A stretch of DNA of 64,000 nucleotides from Archangium gephyra (GCA_003243425.1 QFQP01000013.1:248001-312000); one strand, 5' to 3'. Shown: positions 44,452 to 53,397, numbered from the stretch's first letter. Notes: generated by a model not told the origin, from the letters alone. Translations and numbers: made by a program.

Positions 44452-44545
44452 CTTGTCGCGTCAAATGGGGCTGTTTGCCTCGCACCGTTTCACCACTACA
44501 ACCACACCGGTTTTCAACCTCATCAACATCGTCAAGGAGCAGATC

Positions 44546-45430
44546 ATGCGCGTCTCGAATGCAGTGTGGATGTCCGCAGCGCTGGCCGTGTCTGGGTGTG
44601 CAACGACCTATGAAGCGAAGTGGGACGAGAAGCCTGCCGCTGTCGCCGCGACGGAGACGGATGCGCTGGCCGCCGCGACCGCGGAAGGTGACGCGGCGTG
44701 GGAGCTCCGCGCTGACAAGGCGAAGCTGGTCGAGGCCATCACCAAGTGGGAAGCGGCCTTCGAGAAGGGCCAGAGCGGTGACCTCGCCGCCCGGCTCTCG
44801 CGCGCGCACTACCTGCTGGGCGACGGCTACTACGCGCTCGAGAACAACACCGAAGCGCGCGACAACGAGTACCAGAAGGGCCTCGACTGGGCGACCAGGG
44901 CCCTCAAGCTGTCGGCGCCTGAATTCGCCAAAGCGATGAGCGACGGCAAGAAGCACACGGAGGCCATCACGCTCGCAGGCAAAGACGCGGTGCCCGCGAT
45001 GTACTGGTACGCGACGAACCTCGGGAAGTGGGCCGCGAGCAAGGGCTTCGCGACGCGCCTGCGCTACAAGGACGACATCAAGGCCACCATGGAGCACGTC
45101 AAGGCGCTCGACGAGACGTACTTCTTCGCCGGCCCGTGGCGTTACTTCGGTGGCTTCGAAGCGCTCACCGCTGGCCTGGCCGGTGGTTCGCTCGAGAAGT
45201 CCGAGGCCAACTTCAAGAAGGCCGTCGAGATGTCGCCGACCTACCTCGGCACCAAGGTGCTGTGGGCCGACTACCTGTGCACCAAGAAGCAGGACAAGGA
45301 GACCTTCAAGAAGCTGCTCGACGAGGTGATCGCCGCCGACGCCAGGGCCGAACCCAGCATCGCCGCCGAGAACGCCATCGAGCAGCAGAAGGCCAAGAAG
45401 CTGCTCGCCGAGATCGACGAGAAGTTCTGA
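44546..45430 (+). CDS. tatT: TRAP-associated lipoprotein, TatT family
   Basis: 294 residues. AAGGAG sits 6 bases before the ATG. The lipobox is VSGC (Cys18). The mature protein is all-helical with TPR-like repeats (LVEAITKWEAAFEKGQSGDL, ARLSRAHYLLGDGYYALENN, PAMYWYATNLGKWA, EKSEANFKKAVEMSPTYLG), matching the TatT (TRAP transporter T-component) family described in Treponema. There, trimers dock several substrate-binding proteins. It leads the TRAP operon here and probably recruits or stores ligand at the membrane for the transporter. Confidence 0.88.
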   Translation: MRVSNAVWMSAALAVSGCATTYEAKWDEKPAAVAATETDALAAATAEGDAAWELRADKAKLVEAITKWEAAFEKGQSGDLAARLSRAHYLLGDGYYALENNTEARDNEYQKGLDWATRALKLSAPEFAKAMSDGKKHTEAITLAGKDAVPAMYWYATNLGKWAASKGFATRLRYKDDIKATMEHVKALDETYFFAGPWRYFGGFEALTAGLAGGSLEKSEANFKKAVEMSPTYLGTKVLWADYLCTKKQDKETFKKLLDEVIAADARAEPSIAAENAIEQQKAKKLLAEIDEKF

Positions 45431-45480
45431 AGGCCCGCGTCGTCACTCCACCGTCTCATCCATCTCTCAACGGAGGTCTC

Positions 45481-46470
45481 ATGTTCCGTCGCACGTTGTT
45501 GCTGTCGCTCGTTCTGCTCGCTTCGTCTGCGTTCGCGCAGGTCACTGCCAAAGTCGGCTCGGTCGCTCCCGAAGGCACCCCGTGGGACGAGTGGCTGCAG
45601 GGCGTTCGCAAGCGCATGGAGACCGACACCGGCGGCAAGCTGAAGCTCAAGGTGTTCCTGGGCGGCAAGCTGGGTGGCGAGAAGGAGATGGTCGAGGAGA
45701 CCAAGAACGGCAACCTGCAGATCTTCGGTGGCGCCGTGGGCTCGGTCGCGACCTACGTGCCCGAGCTCAACGTGTTCGAACTGCCGTACATCTTCACGTC
45801 AGACGCTGAGGCCGACTTCGTGCTCGACAAGATGCGCGAGCGGGTGACGAAGCTGCTCGAGCCCAAGGGCTTCGTGATGGGCATGTGGGCCGAGAACGGC
45901 TGGCACGGCTACGGCGTGAAGGGGAAGTGCGTCGAAGACGTGGCCGCCATGAAGGGCCTCAAGATGCGCAGCCAGGAGTCGTACATTCACATCGAGACCT
46001 ACAAGGCGTTCGGCGCCGCGCCCGTCGAGATGGCCGTGCCCGAAGTGCTCGGCGCGCTGCAGACCGGCACCGTCGACGGCTTCTCGAACACGCCGCTCTT
46101 TGCGTTCGCCACCAGCTGGTACAACGGCATCACGCACTTCACGTACACCAAGCACATCTACCAGCCGGGCATCATGGTCATCTCGAAGAAGTGGTTCGAC
46201 CAGCAGCCCGACGACATCAAGACCGCGCTGCTGGTGCGCACCGACGAGCGCGCCGGCATCAAGGGCGTTCGCAACCTGACCGAACCGCTGCTCGAGAACT
46301 TCCGCGCCGCCGGCAAGACGGTGTGCACGCTGACGCCCGGGCAGACCAGGGCCTACGCCGCGAAGGTCAAGCCGGTGTGGGACGCGTTCGCCAAGAAGTC
46401 GAAGGGCAACAAGGAGATCCTCGACGCGGTGCTCGCCGCGAAGAAGGACTTCGCCGCCGGCAAGAAGTGA
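45481..46470 (+). CDS. TRAP transporter substrate-binding protein (DctP/TatP family)
   Basis: 329 residues. GGAGG precedes the ATG, and a cleavable signal (LLASSAFAQ) follows. The DctP fold shows in TPWDEWLQGVRKRMETDTGG, ELPYIFTSDAEADFV, LKMRSQESYIHIETYKAFGA (the conserved carboxylate-binding Arg region) and GTVDGFSNTPLFAFATSWYN. It captures an organic anion or other ligand in the periplasm; pairing with TatT suggests the TatP subtype, whose ligands may be hydrophobic. Ligand not predictable. Confidence 0.92.
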   Translation: MFRRTLLLSLVLLASSAFAQVTAKVGSVAPEGTPWDEWLQGVRKRMETDTGGKLKLKVFLGGKLGGEKEMVEETKNGNLQIFGGAVGSVATYVPELNVFELPYIFTSDAEADFVLDKMRERVTKLLEPKGFVMGMWAENGWHGYGVKGKCVEDVAAMKGLKMRSQESYIHIETYKAFGAAPVEMAVPEVLGALQTGTVDGFSNTPLFAFATSWYNGITHFTYTKHIYQPGIMVISKKWFDQQPDDIKTALLVRTDERAGIKGVRNLTEPLLENFRAAGKTVCTLTPGQTRAYAAKVKPVWDAFAKKSKGNKEILDAVLAAKKDFAAGKK

Positions 46471-46500
46471 TCAGTTCGTCGCACCTCGAGGGGACACCAC

Positions 46501-47361
46501 ATGGAGTCGCTGCGCCGCACCGCCAACAAGGTGGATGACGTCGTGTTTCAGGTGGAGCGTTTGCTGCTCCTGGTCTGCCTCGCGGCGATGACGGTGCTGG
46601 TGTCCGTCGACGTCGTGCAGCGCACCTTCTCTCGCCCGGTCGGCAAGACGGAAGGCGCGCTGCTCTCGGTGCTCTACCCAGACCCGACGCCGGAACAGAC
46701 GGCGTTCGTGGTCGGCACGCTGGGGCCCGTGCTCTTCGGGCTCTTCGCGCTGGTGATGTGCGTGCTCGCGGCGCAGAGCGCGCGCAGCATCGCCGCTGAA
46801 AAAGTGAAGGGGCCGAAGCCTGCGTTCGGCAGGTCGGTCGCGATCGGCGTGGGCGTGCTGCTCGGCCTGACGGTGTTCGTGAAGGGCGTGCTGTGGCTCT
46901 TTCCTTCGAGCGTGCCCGGCGCCCAGAAGTTCGCGCTCGGCTTCATGTTGTGGAGCGGCATGCTGGGCGCGTCACTGGCGACGCGCTCGCGCCGTCACAT
47001 CATCCTCGACCCCATCAAGAAGAACCTCGACCCCGCGACGTTGAAGCCGTTCTCGCTCATCGGCGGCATCGTGACCTTCGTGTTCTGCGGGCTGCTCTCG
47101 CTGCTGGGGTGGATGCAGCTGCACGAGCAGTTCACCGAGTGGAGCCAGGGTGACGGCGTCGGCGTGTACGACGCGCTGCCGGTGCCGCTGTGGATCGGCA
47201 CGTTGTCGATTCCCGTCACCTTCGGGGTGATGGCGCTGCGGTTCCTCGCGCAGGGCATTCACGACTTCAAATGGGGCCCGCCGAAAGGTGGCGCCGACGC
47301 GCACGGCGTCGATCTCGACGCGCTCGAAAAAGAGCAGCTGCCCATGCCGGAGGCCGAGTGA
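46501..47361 (+). CDS. TRAP transporter small permease (DctQ) with two extra membrane helices
   Basis: 286 residues against ~160-200 usual for DctQ. The standard first helix (LLLLVCLAAMTVLVSVDVVQ) and the later signature GASLATRSRRHIILD are present. Between them lies an insertion of ~100 residues with two further hydrophobic helices (~70-97 and ~118-140), giving six in total. It supports DctM in the inner membrane. GAGGGGAC precedes the start, and the stop overlaps the DctM start (GTGA). Confidence 0.87.
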   Translation: MESLRRTANKVDDVVFQVERLLLLVCLAAMTVLVSVDVVQRTFSRPVGKTEGALLSVLYPDPTPEQTAFVVGTLGPVLFGLFALVMCVLAAQSARSIAAEKVKGPKPAFGRSVAIGVGVLLGLTVFVKGVLWLFPSSVPGAQKFALGFMLWSGMLGASLATRSRRHIILDPIKKNLDPATLKPFSLIGGIVTFVFCGLLSLLGWMQLHEQFTEWSQGDGVGVYDALPVPLWIGTLSIPVTFGVMALRFLAQGIHDFKWGPPKGGADAHGVDLDALEKEQLPMPEAE

Positions 47362-49082
47362 ACTGGGTTCTCTACCTCGTGACGCTCGCGCTGGCCGTCG
47401 CCGCGTACCGCAAGCGGAAGATCGGCCTCGTGGTGTGGATCGCGCTGCTCTCGGGCGTCTTCTTCTTCACCGGCAAGACCGCGTTCCTGGTGTTGGGCTG
47501 CATCTCTGCTGCGCTGTTGCTCGGTCAGCCGCTGTTCGTGCTCATGGGCACGCTGGGCATGGTGCTGCTGGCCACGGTGTCGGGCTACAGCTCGCTCGAT
47601 CAACAGGTGCTCGTGGTGCGCCGCCTGCTGGAGCTCGCCGGCAAAGAGGTACTGCTCGCCATTCCGTTCTTCGTGGTCGCCGGTGAGTTGATGACGCAGG
47701 GCAGCCTCGCGCGCCGGCTCATCGAATTCATGAAGGCCGCGTTCGGCTTCATTCCCGGTGGCCTCGCGGTGTCGGCGGTCGCCGGTTGCGTGTTCTTCGC
47801 GGCCATCTCCGGCAGCTCGCCCGTCACCGTCGTGGCCATCGGGTCGATCATGGTGCCGGCGCTGGTGAAGGCGAAGTACCCCGAGAACTTCTCCATCGGC
47901 CTGCTCACCACCGCAGGCTCGCTCGGCATTCTGATTCCGCCGTCGATCCCGATGATCGTCTATTCGATCATGGTTTCGTCGGCGACGCCGGTCGACCCGA
48001 CCGACCTGTTCATCGCCGGTGTGATGCCCGGCCTGTTCATCGGCGCGCTGCTCGCGGGGTACTCGGTGGCGCAGGGCGTTCGTTTCAAGATTCCCCGCGA
48101 ACCGTTCAGCGGAGCGCGCTTGTGGGAAGCCACGCGGCAGGGCTTCTGGTCGTTGCTGCTGCCCATCATCATTCTCGGCGGCATCTACTCGGGCATCTTC
48201 ACCGCCACCGAAGCGTCGGCCGTCTCGGTCGTCTACGCGCTCGCCGTCGAGTGGTTCATCCACGGAGAGATGGACCGCAAGAAGCTGCTCGCCGTCGCTG
48301 AAGGTTCGATGACGGTGATGGGCAGCATCCTCGTCATCATCGCGCTGGCCATCGTCCTCAATTACTTCCTGGTCGATCAGCAGGTGCCCGACCTGATGGT
48401 CGAGTGGCTCAAGACGCTCAACCTCACGCCGAACTCGTTCCTCATCATCGTCAACGTCCTGCTGCTCATCGTCGGCTGCTTCATGGACATCATGAGCGCG
48501 ATTCTGATCATCGCGCCGATGCTCGCGCCGATGGCCGCGGCCATGGGCATCAACCCCATTCACATGGGCATCATCTTCATCGTGAACCTCGAGATCGGCT
48601 ACCTCACGCCGCCGGTCGGGCTGAACCTCTTCGTGTCGAGCTCGCTGTTCAAGAAGGGCCTGGGCTTCGTGATTCGCGCCGTGCTGCCGACGTTGCTGAT
48701 CATGCTCGGCAGTCTGGTGGTCATCACCTGGTGGCCGGGGCTTTCGTTGGGCCTCGTCGAGGCGCTGAAGGCCAAGCCGCCGCCGCCCGTGGTCGCGCCC
48801 GTGACGCCCAGTCCCGAAGACGTGAGGCCGCCCGAGCCCGGCAAGGTGAAGAGCCTCGAAGAGATGATGCGCGAGGCGAAAGAGAAGGGCGGCTCCGGTG
48901 CGACCGGCGAGGCCCCGAAGGTCAAGAGCCTCGAAGAAATGATGCGTGAGGCGAAGCAGAAGAACGCCGGTGCCGACGAAGCGCCCGCGCCCACCGAGCC
49001 CGCCCGGGTCAAGAGCCTCGAAGAGATGATGCGCGAGGCCAAAGAGAAGGCAGCGCAGGAAGACGTCGAAGACGCGCGCTGA
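47358..49082 (+). CDS. TRAP transporter large permease (DctM) with triplicated C-terminal peptide
   Basis: 574 residues from a GTG at 47358. Residues ~1-470 are the 12-14-helix DctM transporter: AIPFFVVAGELMTQGSLARR, the conserved GSSPVTVVAIGSIMVPALVK, LGILIPPSIPMIVYS, TATEASAVSVVYAL and LTPPVGLNLFV. After the last helix (~455-475) a ~100-residue tail runs into the cytoplasm or periplasm. It holds three copies of VKSLEEMMREAK(E/Q)K at 497-510, 522-535 and 551-564, joined by Gly/Ala/Pro linkers. The tail is not part of the family and may be a docking element. Last gene of the TRAP operon. Confidence 0.92.
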   Translation: MNWVLYLVTLALAVAAYRKRKIGLVVWIALLSGVFFFTGKTAFLVLGCISAALLLGQPLFVLMGTLGMVLLATVSGYSSLDQQVLVVRRLLELAGKEVLLAIPFFVVAGELMTQGSLARRLIEFMKAAFGFIPGGLAVSAVAGCVFFAAISGSSPVTVVAIGSIMVPALVKAKYPENFSIGLLTTAGSLGILIPPSIPMIVYSIMVSSATPVDPTDLFIAGVMPGLFIGALLAGYSVAQGVRFKIPREPFSGARLWEATRQGFWSLLLPIIILGGIYSGIFTATEASAVSVVYALAVEWFIHGEMDRKKLLAVAEGSMTVMGSILVIIALAIVLNYFLVDQQVPDLMVEWLKTLNLTPNSFLIIVNVLLLIVGCFMDIMSAILIIAPMLAPMAAAMGINPIHMGIIFIVNLEIGYLTPPVGLNLFVSSSLFKKGLGFVIRAVLPTLLIMLGSLVVITWWPGLSLGLVEALKAKPPPPVVAPVTPSPEDVRPPEPGKVKSLEEMMREAKEKGGSGATGEAPKVKSLEEMMREAKQKNAGADEAPAPTEPARVKSLEEMMREAKEKAAQEDVEDAR

Positions 49083-49104
49083 GTCACCGTTTCAAAGTGC
49101 ACAC

Positions 49105-49128
49105 CGGGGATCGACGCGTGGATCCCCG
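49105..49128. other. Perfect 8-bp hairpin after the TRAP operon
   Basis: CGGGGATC and GATCCCCG enclose an 8-base loop, 22 bases after the dctM stop. There is no T run, so it may stabilise the mRNA end or act in Rho-dependent termination rather than as an intrinsic terminator. Confidence 0.5.
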
Positions 49129-49147
49129 ATCGCTAAAGAGCCGCGGC

Positions 49148-49495
49148 ATGAAGACCACGAAGAAGAACGAGAGCGCCGTGCGGTTCGTCGTGCACACCGG
49201 CATGCCGGAGCTTCAGCGTGAAGCCAAGACGCGGGGCTGGCTCGACAAGGGCTGGAAGACGTTGTCGGTGCGTTGGCAGGAAGTGCGCTGGACCAACGAC
49301 GGTTGGAAGACGTCACACGCGGTCGATGGCCGTGAAGGCACGTTCCCCGTCGCGGCGCCGGCGGGCACCGAGGTCGAGTTCGCGGTGCGCCTCGGCCTCG
49401 CCTGCCACGCCGACCATGACCAGAAGCAGGTGCAGAACCTGTCTGAAGTGTGGCTCAACAATGACGGCCGCAACTATCGGCAGGTGACGGCGTAA
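49148..49495 (+). CDS. Small protein with a possible starch-binding-like (CBM25/53-type) fold
   Basis: 115 residues from the ATG at 49148. There is no signal peptide. The pattern GWKTLSVRWQEVRWTNDGWK, then a Pro/Gly turn and GTEVEFAVRL, and finally SEVWLNNDGRNYRQV resembles the W-x-N-N-x-G-x-N-Y ending of CBM25-like carbohydrate-binding modules. The match is by eye only. It ends one base from the convergent porin-like gene. Confidence 0.6.
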   Translation: MKTTKKNESAVRFVVHTGMPELQREAKTRGWLDKGWKTLSVRWQEVRWTNDGWKTSHAVDGREGTFPVAAPAGTEVEFAVRLGLACHADHDQKQVQNLSEVWLNNDGRNYRQVTA

Positions 49496-50749
49496 TCACC
49501 ACCGCGGGCGGAGCGTGGTTGTCCAGATGCCCATCACGCGCCACTCGAAGCCGGTGGCGATCTGCGTCTGCAGCGTGCCTCCGGCGAAGTCGGCGCCGCG
49601 CGTCTGCAGTGAACCGGCCGCGAAGATGAGGCCCGCCTCCGTCGTGCGCTGACCGCGGTCGAGCACGGTGGAGATGGTGCCGCCGTAGCGGTTGATGCGC
49701 TCGGTGCCGATGTCCGATTCCTCGAGATCGCCCACGTTCGAATGGTCGGTGAAGAAGCCGGCGCGCCACGGGCGGTTGAAGAGGTACAGCTCGACGCCCA
49801 CGGCCACGTTGAACACCGTGTTGAGCGTGCGCGTCTCGAGCGTCTGGCCGGTCGCCTGATCGCGCAGCGAGATGTAGCGGTAGGGCGTGTAGGCGTTGAG
49901 GTCGAGCGCCACCGCCCACTGGCGCGCCTTTTCCCAGCCGATGCCCGCGTTGAGGCGCCACGGCATCTCGAAGCGCGGCTCGATGATGCTGTCCTGAGAA
50001 GAGTGCGCGAAGACGCCGCTCTCCTTCGCGAAGCCGGCGCCACGGATGTGGGCCTCGCCGAAGCCGAACACGTGCTGGAGCGGCAGGCGCACCGACAACC
50101 CGCTGCGAAACCCAGACAGCGGCTTCCACTGAATACCGAACGCGAGCGCGTGGCCGAGCGTCTGTTCGCTGCGCGTGTACGAGACCGACTCGAACAGCTT
50201 GTCGTTGTTGAGGTCGGAGGTGGTGCTCGTGGAGTAGCGCCGGTACATCGCCACCACCGACACCCCGATGCCCAGCGCGGGCGTCACCCGGTACGAGGCG
50301 GTATTGTAGATCGTGTAGACCGACTCGCTGGTCGAACTGGTGACGAAGGTGTTGTTGCTCTTGCTGTTGATGAGCGTCTGCTTCGACTGGTCGTACGGCG
50401 AGAGAATGCTCACCGACAGGCCCCACTTCTCGGACAGGTGCAGCGGCCCGAGGTCGAGCCCGTGCACCTCGTAGGTGATGTTCGAGGGGATCGCCGAGAA
50501 CCCGAAGCGCGAGTACTGGTTGAGGTCGCCCACCTGGCCGCGCAGCGTGCCGCCCTCGATGCTGTACACGCTGCCCGACACGTCGACCGTGAACGCGTCG
50601 CCGAAGCTCAGCGCGGCCGGGTTGTAGAACGTGTTGCTGCCTCCGGAGCCGAGCGCGGTCGCCGCTCCGCCCATGCCCGAGGCGCGCGGCGCGACCGGGT
50701 AGGCCTGGTAGTTCTGCGCCAGCACCAGCGCCAGCACGAGCGCGTTCAT
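49496..50749 (-). CDS. FadL/OmpP1-family outer-membrane protein
   Basis: 417 residues from the ATG at 50749 (ATGA overlap with the upstream gene). A short signal peptide (LVLALVLAQNYQ) precedes PRASGMGGAATALGSGGSNTFYNPAAL, the hatch-like N-terminal signature of FadL proteins, in which the NPA motif is conserved. The rest alternates like a 14-strand barrel and ends in WTTTLRPRW, with the terminal aromatic expected of outer-membrane barrels. It would admit hydrophobic compounds across the outer membrane. Confidence 0.88.
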   Translation of the reverse strand: MNALVLALVLAQNYQAYPVAPRASGMGGAATALGSGGSNTFYNPAALSFGDAFTVDVSGSVYSIEGGTLRGQVGDLNQYSRFGFSAIPSNITYEVHGLDLGPLHLSEKWGLSVSILSPYDQSKQTLINSKSNNTFVTSSTSESVYTIYNTASYRVTPALGIGVSVVAMYRRYSTSTTSDLNNDKLFESVSYTRSEQTLGHALAFGIQWKPLSGFRSGLSVRLPLQHVFGFGEAHIRGAGFAKESGVFAHSSQDSIIEPRFEMPWRLNAGIGWEKARQWAVALDLNAYTPYRYISLRDQATGQTLETRTLNTVFNVAVGVELYLFNRPWRAGFFTDHSNVGDLEESDIGTERINRYGGTISTVLDRGQRTTEAGLIFAAGSLQTRGADFAGGTLQTQIATGFEWRVMGIWTTTLRPRW

Positions 50750-51378
50750 CGGAACCTCAGGAGCAAGCCGATGCGCATGCCGCCGAACACCAGCGGCTGC
50801 ACCCACGAGCGCTCCAGCGCCATGCCGGTGTCGTCGGTCGATCCGTAGATCCGCGCGCGGAGGATCGGCACGAAGAGCTGCGCCGAGACGACGAGGCCGA
50901 TCAACGAGTCTCGCGGCCACTCCACGTTGAACCGACCTCCGGCGGCGGCGACGGGCTGCCAGCCGCGCTGCACGGGGTTCGACTCGAACTTCGGCTCGAC
51001 CAGCAACGCACCGCCGCGACCGAGCGCGCAGCCGCTGAGGTCCACCGTCGAGACGATCCACGAACCGCACACCCCACCGATGCCGCCGATGGCGAAGGCG
51101 TTGATGCTGCTCTCGTCGTTCATCTGCACCGCGGCGGGGAACACCGTCCACGCTTCGATGAGCCCCGACCACGTGGCGTTGCCGATGCGCAGCGACAGCG
51201 TGCCGCCCAGCAGGCTCTCCGGGTACACGCCCCACTCGGCAGAGAAGCCGCCGTTCAAACGAATCTGCGGGCCGGTGAGTGGAAACGGGCTGACCGGATC
51301 GTCGTGCAGCACCTCGGGCTCGACGACTTCGGGCTCACCCGCGGCGAGCGCCAGCAACAGCGCAGTGGTCATCAGCAT
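50746..51378 (-). CDS. Exported beta-rich protein, probably outer-membrane associated
   Basis: 210 residues. An N-terminal signal (MLMTTALLLALAAGEPE) is followed by an acidic linker. The mature part has repeated short strands with aromatic ends (IRLNGGFSAEWGVYP, LSLRIGNATWSGLIEAW), and its C-terminus GGMRIGLLLRFR ends basic and aromatic. An eight-strand barrel is possible. It is coupled to the FadL-type gene by an ATGA overlap, so the two may work in the same membrane complex. No family recognised. Confidence 0.72.
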   Translation of the reverse strand: MLMTTALLLALAAGEPEVVEPEVLHDDPVSPFPLTGPQIRLNGGFSAEWGVYPESLLGGTLSLRIGNATWSGLIEAWTVFPAAVQMNDESSINAFAIGGIGGVCGSWIVSTVDLSGCALGRGGALLVEPKFESNPVQRGWQPVAAAGGRFNVEWPRDSLIGLVVSAQLFVPILRARIYGSTDDTGMALERSWVQPLVFGGMRIGLLLRFR

Positions 51379-51399
51379 GCGGCGGGTCCCTCGAGAGCG

Positions 51400-51846
51400 T
51401 CAGAGCGTTCGTTCCAGCTCCCACGATGCCACCGTGAAGCCGTGCGCCTTGTACAAGTCCCCATCGCTCCCTGCATCTGTCCGCAGCGAGGTCGCCATCA
51501 ACTGACACGACTTCGACTTCAGGTACGCCTCGGCTTCCTGCAGCAGCTGCTCGCGAACCCCGTGCGCACGCCACGACGGCGCCACGGTCAGCACCTGCAA
51601 CACGCCGTGCTCCACGCCCGTCACCGGGTGTGGCCCGCGCACCCGCACCAGCGCAGCCCCCACCGGTCGGCCCTGAAACTCGGCCACGATGAAACCCTCG
51701 GGCTCTTCGCTCAGCGCGCCGGTCATCATTTCCCGGAACGTCTCGAGCCAACGCTTGCGCGTCGGAAAGTGGTGCACCGTCTCGGCTTCCAGCGTCTCGA
51801 GCACCGGAAGGTCCTGCGCTTTGGCAATTCGAACGACCAGCGGCAT
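51400..51846 (-). CDS. GNAT-family N-acetyltransferase
   Basis: 148 residues from the ATG at 51846, where the domain begins (MPLVVRIAKAQDLPVLETLE). GFIVAEFQGRPVGAALVRVR is the central strand pair. VLQVLTVAPSWRAHGVREQL carries the acetyl-CoA loop (R-A-H-G-V in place of R-x-x-G-x-G). LYKAHGFTVASWELERTL is the C-terminal motif. Substrate unknown. It lies 21 bases upstream of the outer-membrane gene pair on the same strand. Confidence 0.87.
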   Translation of the reverse strand: MPLVVRIAKAQDLPVLETLEAETVHHFPTRKRWLETFREMMTGALSEEPEGFIVAEFQGRPVGAALVRVRGPHPVTGVEHGVLQVLTVAPSWRAHGVREQLLQEAEAYLKSKSCQLMATSLRTDAGSDGDLYKAHGFTVASWELERTL

Positions 51847-51942
51847 GGCGGCGCCTCGTAGCTCAACGCGTAACTGGCCGGAAAGACGTCGAAGAAATTG
51901 ACGGGTAGACGTTGAGCGCACATGCTGCTACCTGCGCCCACC

Positions 51943-52857
51943 ATGCGAACGATCCTGTTGGTGGGGGCAGTCTTCTTCGCGGCCTGCGGCGTGTCCGAGG
52001 CCGAACTGAACGAGTCGAACGACGTCACCGCGGAAGAGGCGGGCGAGCTCGGCACCTCGACGCGCAGCTACGTCACCTTCCGTCACGACCTGTACCGCCG
52101 CTGCGCGTGGCCCCGTTGCGGTGGGCTCTTCGTGCGCGACATCAACCGTGCGTCGACGCGTGAAGAGTACGTGCTGGGCTGGGACTTCTCGCAGTCGGGC
52201 CTCTCGGAAGAAGTGCAGGCCGACGTGGCCAGCGCCGCCGGTGGCGAGCTCATCGTCTACGGCAAGCTCGGCCACACGCAGAGCAACGGCTTCCGCTCGT
52301 TCGTCGTCACGTCGGTCTGGCGCGGCATGCCGGGCGTCGCGTTCGCCGACACCGACACCTTCTACAAGGTCGAAGAGAAGGCCATTCGCTGCATCACCGC
52401 GCCGTGCCCCACCATGGAAGCCACGAAGCTGCACACCACGCAGAAGACGCTGCTCAACGACGTCGACGTGTCGCGGGCGGCCAGGACGCTGGTCGACACC
52501 AACTGGCTGACCTACCGCGTGACCGATGGCGAGGCGCTCGTGGCCGGCGCCGTGGTGAACGGCGCGCAGGTCGGCGCAGGGACCGAGAAGGTGCTCGCCG
52601 CCAGCCAGGTGTTCGTGAAGCTCCCCGACATGACGCGCTCCTGCGGCCGTCCGCTCATTCCGTCGTGCCCGGCGGGTCAGACCGTCATCTGGGCGCGTGA
52701 CGCCAACCGCTGCATGATGCCCGCAGGCTGCGGCGGCGGCGGTGCGTGCACGGCTCAGGTGCCCACCTGCGACGACGGCTACGAGCTGATGTCGTGGACC
52801 GGCGGCCGCTTCGCCTGCACGCAGTACGCGTGCGACCCCACGTTCCTCATCGACTGA
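51943..52857 (+). CDS. DUF6748-like lipoprotein
   Basis: 304 residues from the ATG at 51943; an ATG at 51922 would only lengthen the signal. The lipobox is FAAC, followed by an acidic linker. The block FRHDLYRRCAWPRCGGLFVRDINR matches what I recall of DUF6748, a family common in myxobacterial lipoproteins. The C-terminal ~75 residues are Cys-rich (SCGRPLIPSCPAGQ, CGGGGACTAQVPTCDDGYEL). Function unknown. A strong terminator follows. Confidence 0.82.
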   Translation: MRTILLVGAVFFAACGVSEAELNESNDVTAEEAGELGTSTRSYVTFRHDLYRRCAWPRCGGLFVRDINRASTREEYVLGWDFSQSGLSEEVQADVASAAGGELIVYGKLGHTQSNGFRSFVVTSVWRGMPGVAFADTDTFYKVEEKAIRCITAPCPTMEATKLHTTQKTLLNDVDVSRAARTLVDTNWLTYRVTDGEALVAGAVVNGAQVGAGTEKVLAASQVFVKLPDMTRSCGRPLIPSCPAGQTVIWARDANRCMMPAGCGGGGACTAQVPTCDDGYELMSWTGGRFACTQYACDPTFLID

Positions 52858-52880
52858 AGTCTCAAAGGCTGTCTCCCCAG

Positions 52881-52924
52881 CGACGCCGTGTCGGGTTCGT
52901 TTCCCGGCGCGGCGTTCGTCTTTT
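52881..52924 (+). terminator. Intrinsic, probably bidirectional terminator
   Basis: A stem of ~15 pairs (CGACGCCGTGTCGGG with CCCGGCGCGGCGTTCG, including G-U pairs and one bulge) has a TTCGTTT loop and is followed by TCTTTT. It lies between the convergent DUF6748-like and YkgJ genes. The T run touches the latter's stop codon, the same geometry as the terminator at 23471. Confidence 0.75.
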
Positions 52925-53397
52925 CAGGGCTCAGCGTCGGCGCACCACTCGAGCATCGCGCGCGGCGCGGCCTCCGCGTCGACCGCGAGGTTCAACGCCG
53001 CGAGCCGGTCGAGCAGGGTGTTGGTGTCTTCCGACGGCACCTTCGCCGGCCCGGTGATGCGGTGGCAGAAGAACGTGCGGCAGCCGAAGGGCCGGCTCTC
53101 GTAGACGGTGCAGCGCTTGCCCTGGGCGTCGAGAAACGGGCACGCCCCGTCGGGCCGCGGCGCGGGCATGGGGCGCCTGCTTCGCTTGAGCTGTTCTTCG
53201 AGCAGCTTCCACTCGCTGGGCCACAGAAACGGTTGCCGCTTCGTCACCGAGAGCTGACAACACTCGCCCGACGCTGGACACCCGTGACGGCTCCACGCCG
53301 CGTCGGCCTTCTGCAGCACGGCCTTCGTCTCGGTGACCGCGCGCCGCCACGCGATGCGCAAATCTCCAGAGCCGGGGGTCTCTTCAGCTAGCTTCAC
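52924..53397 (-). CDS. YkgJ-family Cys-cluster (zinc/iron-chelating) protein
   Basis: 157 residues. The Cys pattern is Cys40, Cys46-Cys47 (GCPASGECCQLS), Cys86 (ACPFLD), Cys96 (RCTVYESRP), Cys106 and Cys111 (GCRTFFCH). This is the CxnCC...CPFL...C..Y..RP..CR.F.C signature of the family. It binds a metal; its cellular role is undefined. Divergent from the zinc-finger membrane protein. Confidence 0.88.
   Translation of the reverse strand: MKLAEETPGSGDLRIAWRRAVTETKAVLQKADAAWSRHGCPASGECCQLSVTKRQPFLWPSEWKLLEEQLKRSRRPMPAPRPDGACPFLDAQGKRCTVYESRPFGCRTFFCHRITGPAKVPSEDTNTLLDRLAALNLAVDAEAAPRAMLEWCADAEP

Noticed and set aside
51846..51900. tRNA-like GCCTCGTAGCTCAACG stretch
   Set aside because: It resembles a D-arm, but there is no anticodon stem, no GTTCGAATC T-loop and no acceptor pairing.
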